From Dioscorea cayenensis subsp. rotundata (Eukaryota; Streptophyta; Magnoliopsida; Dioscoreales; Dioscoreaceae): a stretch of 64,000 bases of DNA. Where the stretch lies: the NCBI RefSeq assembly GCF_009730915.1, contig NC_052488.1:23225868-23289867 (forward strand), read 5' to 3'. The notes beneath the pieces are model-generated. The model was not told the origin of the DNA, searched no databases, and was given only the letters and a program-made list of their open reading frames with translations. How positions within the stretch are numbered: position 1 is the stretch's first letter; each line of letters starts with the position of its first letter. Made by a program: the position numbers and the translations under genes. Positions 58,972 through 64,000 of the stretch are shown piece by piece.

Positions 58972-60158
58972 TTAATCGTGCGGTGGAGGATTTATAAACT
59001 GATCAATGGGATGCACATCATCCACGATGTTAACGGGCACATAGTTCATTGTATTAGGGACAACATTCTTTGACCAATCCCAGCGTTTTTCTTCGAAGAA
59101 TTTCACGTCCCTGCTGACTTGGACACGCCTCGTGAATGGGTCGAAGATCTTATAGGCCTTTGCGTTCTCGCAGTAGCCAATGAAAACCCCAGGAGTGGTC
59201 TTTGAGTCAAATTTCTTTCTTTGCTGTGATTCAACTAAAGAGTGAGTTAAACAACCAAAGACTTTGAAGTTGTTCAAGGTTGGCTTAGATCCAGTCAACA
59301 TTTCATAGGGTGTTATATCTTCAAGAGCTACCGTCGGAGCTTGATTAAGAATGTAAACCGCCGTGCATACTGCTTCGGCCCAAAATTTTGTCGGCATAGA
59401 TGTCTCCTTCATCATTGTGCGTGCCATCTCAGTCACAGTCCAGTTCTTCCGTTCGGCGACTCCGTTTGCTGTGGAGATCGTGGAGCGGTGAGCTGTTGCT
59501 GGATTCCTGCTAGTTCACAGAATAATTTGAACTCCTTGGACTTGAATTCGCCACCGCGATCGGTGCGGAGATTTTTCAGTGGCAATGATAGCTATTTTTC
59601 GACCAAGAGTTTGAAGAGCTTGAATTTCTCCAGCGCATCAGATTTCCTCTTAAGGAAATAGACCCAGCTGTAGCGTGAGTGGTCATCCGCTAGTAAGAAG
59701 AAGTAACAATTTCCACGGAGAGAGGCAGTTTGCATCGGGCCTACTAGGTCGCCATGAATTAACTCCAGCGGTACCGTTGATCTCCCTGCATGGCCGGTGG
59801 GAAAGGATATGCGAGCTTGTTTTCCCAACAAGCATGATTCACATGGTTTAATACTTGAGATGACCAGCAAGCCAACAATCATCCGCTTTTCTCCCAACAA
59901 TTGTAGACTCTTCTGGTTCAGGTGGCCATATCGCTTGTGCCAAAGATCAAATATCACAGCTTCATTTCGTGTAATATTTGCTGATCCAACGTCATCAGCT
60001 TCAAGAGGAAACAACCGATGAGAAGTCATGCATACCTGTGCAATCTTAGCTTTAGTCTTGGCATCCTTAATAACACACTCTTCTTCAGAGAACTCAACAA
60101 AGTAACCAGAGCTCATCAGCTGACCATCGCTCAACAAGTTGTGCGCTAGATGAGGCAC
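58972..60158 (-). pseudogene. Copia-4 protease end and integrase
   Basis: The frame 60158-59592 holds MPHLAHNLLSDGQLMSSGY, LWHKRYGHLNQKSLQLL, CESCLLGKQARISFP, LELIHGDLVGPM and DDHSRYSWVYFLKRKSDA. The central catalytic Asp segment (LRTDRGGEF-like) and the Glu segment are in another frame near 59440-59580. The C-terminal part (59436-58972) has FWAEAVCTAVYILNQAPT, YEMLTGSKPTLNNFKVFGCL and FIGYCENAKAYKI. Confidence 0.9.
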
Positions 60159-60342
60159 ATATACGCACGCCGATTAGTGTGTTTGTTCTTCCACAATCGA
60201 GCGAAGAACACAGAGCTAATCCCGCCAACTTGCAAGATGTTTCCGCCTCCCTAGCCTAATGGTTTGATTTTGATACTTCCTCCAAGTTTTGAAATAGCAT
60301 TCTATTTCCTGACATATGATTTGAGCATCCTGAGTCAATGAG

Positions 60343-61291
60343 CTACATACCTCCTCTTTCATTCAGTATCTTCACTCGGATGCCATGAATGTAGTCCTTT
60401 ATCGCCCTCCTTGGTGTCTTTTGAGTGCTCTTGACTAGGTTTGCTTCCTTGTTCTTGTAACGACACTGAGATTTTATTTGCCCGTATCTCTTGCACCCAA
60501 AGCATTGTATTCCCTTGTGATGCTTATCTCCTTCGACCACACGAGGTTGGTCTGAGTGCCATCCTCGTCCACGGCCTCTTCATTTGTGAAACCCTCAGCC
60601 TCGACCTCTACCTCCACGGCCACCATGCTCACGAAATAAGGCTCCCTTAACAAACAGTGCCCTCTCCTCCATGTGATCCTGCTCTATATCTAGTCTGCCT
60701 TCGTGACCTCTGAGAGATCCACTCGAGTTCTTCAATGGTGAGAGAACCCGCATCCTCCCGACTCAATGATAGACAACACAACATGGTCTGAATCTTGAGG
60801 GTTAGACTCGGGAGAATCTTCCCTAACAACGGGTCGGATCAGCCTACCTCTCCTGTGGCTCGAATGTGATACACTACAGTTAGCACCATGCTAATGTAGT
60901 CATGTATCTTTTCCCCGTTCTTCATGCGCGTATTCTCGAAGTCCTGTCAATGAGGATGAAGTCGAGTCTCGCATTCTTGGTGCAACCTTGGTATTCTCCT
61001 TTCAAGATATCCCAAGCCTTCTTCGCGTACCTCGTCTATGAGATTCGAATGAGAACCTTGGCATCAAGCGCCTGCTGTATTAGACATAGAGCCTTTGCAT
61101 TTCTCTTGACGTTTCTTCGCTCTCTTGTGCTCATCTTCTTCATCTTCTTTGTATCATTTCTCAACCATTCCCCATAGATCACAAGAGAGAAGGATCATCT
61201 CCATCTTTAGGCTCCATGAGTTGTAACCATCTCCATTAAAGGGAGGGACATTAACCTGAGAAGATCCGATGCCACTCCCATTCGCAGCCAT
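60343..61291 (-). pseudogene. Copia-4 gag remnant with zinc knuckle
   Basis: The gag start MAANGSGIGSSQVNVPPFNG (61291) lies about 28 bases past the primer-binding site. The body is broken by frameshifts. A knuckle-like CFGCKRYGQIKSQC (about 60465-60510) has Gln-Ile in place of the usual GH, so the His ligand may be lost. Confidence 0.8.
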
Positions 61292-61332
61292 CCTTCTTCA
61301 AGGTTGAACTATAGAATTGTCTCTGATACCAC

Positions 61333-61655
61333 TGTTAGAATTAGAAGATAGGAAGAAGAGATAGAGTTCTCACAGAGATACTAAGGTTACATTGAAAAAG
61401 CAAGATACACTATATTGAAGCTAATAGATACATAAAGCAAAGATTCAAATATAAAAAGACTCCTAAGTTGACTCAGTCCCCTGACACAGACACACAAACA
61501 TTAAAAAGAAAGACAAAAAGATAAAAAGATAGAAAAAGCATAAAGTTAACATCCAATGGCAGCCCAGCAATTCTTGAGTTGTCCAATCAAATTCCAGCAG
61601 GATCTTTGACAAGTAAACGGTCAGCTCTTCAGAGGTATAGGTAACCATTCTAACA
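61333..61655 (-). repeat. 5' LTR of Copia-4
   Basis: Partner of 56974-57285, adjoining the primer-binding site. Confidence 0.93.
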
Positions 61656-61660
61656 TATAT

Positions 61661-63407
61661 GTGTAATGGAAAAATAACCAAGCCACGTATGACGCGTGCC
61701 GATGATGGCTCCGTAGCCAATCAATGCGGGTAAGCCATGGTGGTGTGAACTGGTTGGCACGTGACTCAGATGGGGTCGGGTCCCCTTATGTACAGAGCGC
61801 CGTCCCCACTGAGTGTGTGTTCACCTATAAAGTCAAAAATAGGAAAAAGGCAATTGTTTGAAGAGCATGCAATTCAAAAAGGATCCGAGAAGAAGCATTA
61901 TTGGCCGGAACTAGTACTACTGCAGTCAGTGGTAGGGAAGATTGCTAGAGCGTCAAACTCACGAATTAATAAATAAATCGGAGAGAGATGTAGATTTATC
62001 TAATGGTTCTGCTAGGTTGGAAATGTTCCAGAACAGGGATCAATAGCTTTTCATCCATTGATCACGTCCTAATCTGGAGACCAACTGACCACCCATCCAC
62101 CAGTCAACCTTATTCCTCCAATTCGGTGCCTGCGAGACGTGCAAGCAAGCTGAAAGGATGGATCTAGAATCACTGACGCGTGTCAACTGCTGATCACGTG
62201 GCAGGTGGAGTGGCTGACTTAGCGCTAAGGATAACGTTTACCACGACCCGACAGCACACGCGCATAACATCCTCATTCCAATCAAAAACAGAAGTGGAAG
62301 TGGAATAGATGTTGGATGCCGCTTGGATACTTTGCATGCTTTCTGGGTTTTGATTACTTGGTGCAGGGGTGCATGTCACAAGTCACGTCTAGATAAGCCA
62401 ATATTAATCGGATGAATAACAATAATATGCATGCTTTGTGTTTGAGCTGGATGCATGCCAAGTGCCAACTATCAAACATGGCCCTTCCGTCGTCCCATGA
62501 GAATTCATTCCACTCTTCTCTCCATGATAGGCGCCGATTCCGGTGTTTGACGATGGGAACCGTGTGGGACGATAATTCTTCCAAACCTGCCCGCCCTAAT
62601 TTCTGGAAGCTCCTAGGAAAAATACATTTTGGCTGTTGCCAGTATTGGTCAGATTAACCATGCACACAGACTTGTTCAAAAATTTCTAATTGACCGGCCG
62701 AGTATTCTCCACCCACCACCACCACCACCACCACCACCGACAAAAACAATAACAATTTTTGACACTGATCATCACAAATAAATATCAACGACATGTAGAA
62801 ATGGTAAAATAGTTGTCTCAACCCCAACCGGTCAGAATTCAGATGTAAATAAATTAAATTGGGTTGGTGGTATAGAACCAACCCATCCATCCCTTATTCC
62901 ATACCGCGGATTGGGCGTTGGTGGGAACGAATTAAAAAGAAAAAGAGTTCCAAATGACTGCCGCCCAAAGGAAAGAAAGAAAGAAAATTCTCCCGGTTCC
63001 ATCCCGTACGCTTAATAAATTATAACAATGCTTAGCATAAAAAATAAACGGCGTGTTGTCGAAGAATGATATTTGGATAAGGTTGTCTTTTTTTTTTTTA
63101 ATCGTTTAATTGGGAATTAGTTACCGCTGGACTATGTAAATTCTAGTCTTTGTTGTGAACTCTCCACACGTCTTCTTAGATCTCATCTCAACCTCCCCTA
63201 ACTTCCCTATCGCTTCGCTTTTATCTTTCTCATCCTCTCTTTGTGCATTTATCTCTAGATTGGGTGTATATATACATACACACATATATGCGTCTCTCTT
63301 CCAAACAAACTCAAATTAAACAACACTTTCCAGTTATCCTTAATTTATTTCTTCTCCTCCTCAATTTCCATCCATATACACACACACACATATATATATA
63401 TATATGT
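61661..63407. other. Intergenic and upstream region of the right-edge gene
   Basis: No gene was recognised. A CCA/ACC trinucleotide tract lies at about 62711-62738. Pyrimidine-rich sequence at 63150-63250 and TA/CA tracts at 63270-63290 and 63376-63405 precede the start codon and look like a promoter and leader. Confidence 0.45.
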
Positions 63408-64000
63408 ATGGTGGATTTACAGCGGAAATCAAGGAAGATGGCAACGCCGGAAATATCAGCTAGATCAGCCAGATTGCCGTCGGACAAGTCCCACCTCTCC
63501 GTCCCTTCCTCATCACCCGTAGAAGACGCATCCGCAACCGCCGCTTATGAGCTTCTACCTCCGCCTCCCAGAGCTCGCCAGCCTCTGGAACGCTCAAAAA
63601 GCTTTCCCGGAATGGAGAAACGAGACCATCTTAAAACCAGCTTTTGCAGGCCCTTGAAATCACGTTCCGGTTCATCTCCATGGGTCTTTCAGACCCGAGG
63701 CCTTATTCCAACCACGGTGAATGGAAGCGGAGGCTCGAGTCCCTCGCCATGCACGAAGTGGAGCTCATCGCCCCTCATCTGCGAGGATGAGGAGGAGGGG
63801 TGGTAGTGGCGCGCCGATCGTGGAACTCAGGTCGCCATCCGGTGTGCTGACAAGAGATAGGAGCTCCCAGGAGGTCTGGCAGGTCCCCGGAGCAAGCCCA
63901 GTGGTAAGCCGAACCAGCGAGGAAAGCTTACTACCAAGGCTTTGCAACGTGGGAGAAATCCGAGGGCATTGCTTCCAGGATACTATTAAACATCGAGTGC
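63408..64000 (+). CDS. Unidentified gene, 5' part, runs off the window
   Basis: The frame begins MVDLQRKSRKMATPEISARS (ATG at 63408, alternative ATG at 63438). It is Ser/Pro-rich, and codon use is GC-rich compared with the region. A 5'-ward in-frame ATG at 63243 lies in leader-like sequence and is less likely. The frame stops at 63806. In another frame, from about 63730 to the edge, the sequence is open and plausible: GAPIVELRSPSGVLTRDRSS and LLPRLCNVGEIRGHCFQD. So either an intron (a GTGAAT donor occurs at about 63717) or a one-base frameshift lies between. I do not recognise the family. The soluble, low-complexity N-terminus gives no function. Confidence 0.55.

Larger units (their letters stand above)
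56974..61655 (-). mobile_element. Complete but broken Copia retrotransposon (Copia-4)
   Basis: LTRs 56974-57285 and 61333-61655 start TGTTAGAAT and end TTCTAACA. The target duplication is TATAT (56969-56973, 61656-61660). The primer-binding site TGGTATCAGAGAC (about 61319-61331) sits one base from the 5' LTR, and a purine tract (AGAGTAAGGGGAGTA on the minus strand, 57286-57300) precedes the 3' LTR. Gag, integrase, reverse transcriptase and RNase H follow in Copia order, with several frameshifts and stops. Confidence 0.95.

Overview
This is a 64 kb piece of a flowering-plant nuclear genome. The evidence is intron-containing genes with GT-AG splice sites and plastid-type leader sequence, AT-rich intergenic DNA with TA microsatellites, and dense Copia, LINE and Mutator-like elements. 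The species cannot be told from the sequence. Only two conserved host genes are clear. One is a peptide/nitrate transporter of the NRT1/PTR family, subfamily 8 (NPF8-like). The other is a plastid PHT4-type anion/phosphate transporter, closest in my recollection to PHT4;5. They are convergent and about 430 bp apart. A third gene, of unknown function, begins near the right edge (63408 onward).

The dominant architecture is a very large inverted repeat. Copy A (1811 to about 15971) holds NPF8 (+, 3707-5855) and PHT4 (-, 6286-9563). Copy B (17325-47280, read on the minus strand) holds the same two genes in mirror order: PHT4 (+, 32909-36226) and NPF8 (-, 43266-45392). Copy B is longer because it carries insertions absent from A: a Copia element with a nested solo LTR (36548-43243), a LINE-type insertion (25936-27609), and a large variable block (17505-25804) containing a second complete Copia element (18236-23293) inside an older, probably DNA-transposon, sequence with a 20-bp periodic repeat. 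Copy A has its own small insertions. The contig carrying copy B lies exactly between two 1000-N placeholder gaps (16325-17324 and 47531-48530). All frame-breaking differences between the gene pairs are in copy B. This pattern fits a second haplotype placed in inverted orientation in the scaffold at least as well as a true inverted duplication.

Right of the second gap the window is mostly repeats: a decayed Copia (48531 to about 51470, +), a Mutator-like element with roughly 475-bp terminal inverted repeats and a perfect 9-bp target duplication (51814-53187), a decayed and internally deleted Copia (about 54569-56740, +), and a complete but broken Copia (56974-61655, -). About 1.7 kb of intergenic DNA follows, then the first exon region of an unidentified GC-rich gene running off the edge.

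What was read directly: splice-consistent exon sums, target-site duplications, LTR ends, primer-binding sites and indels between copies. Family names rest on recognisable motifs. No similarity search was possible. I found no tRNA, rRNA or CRISPR array.
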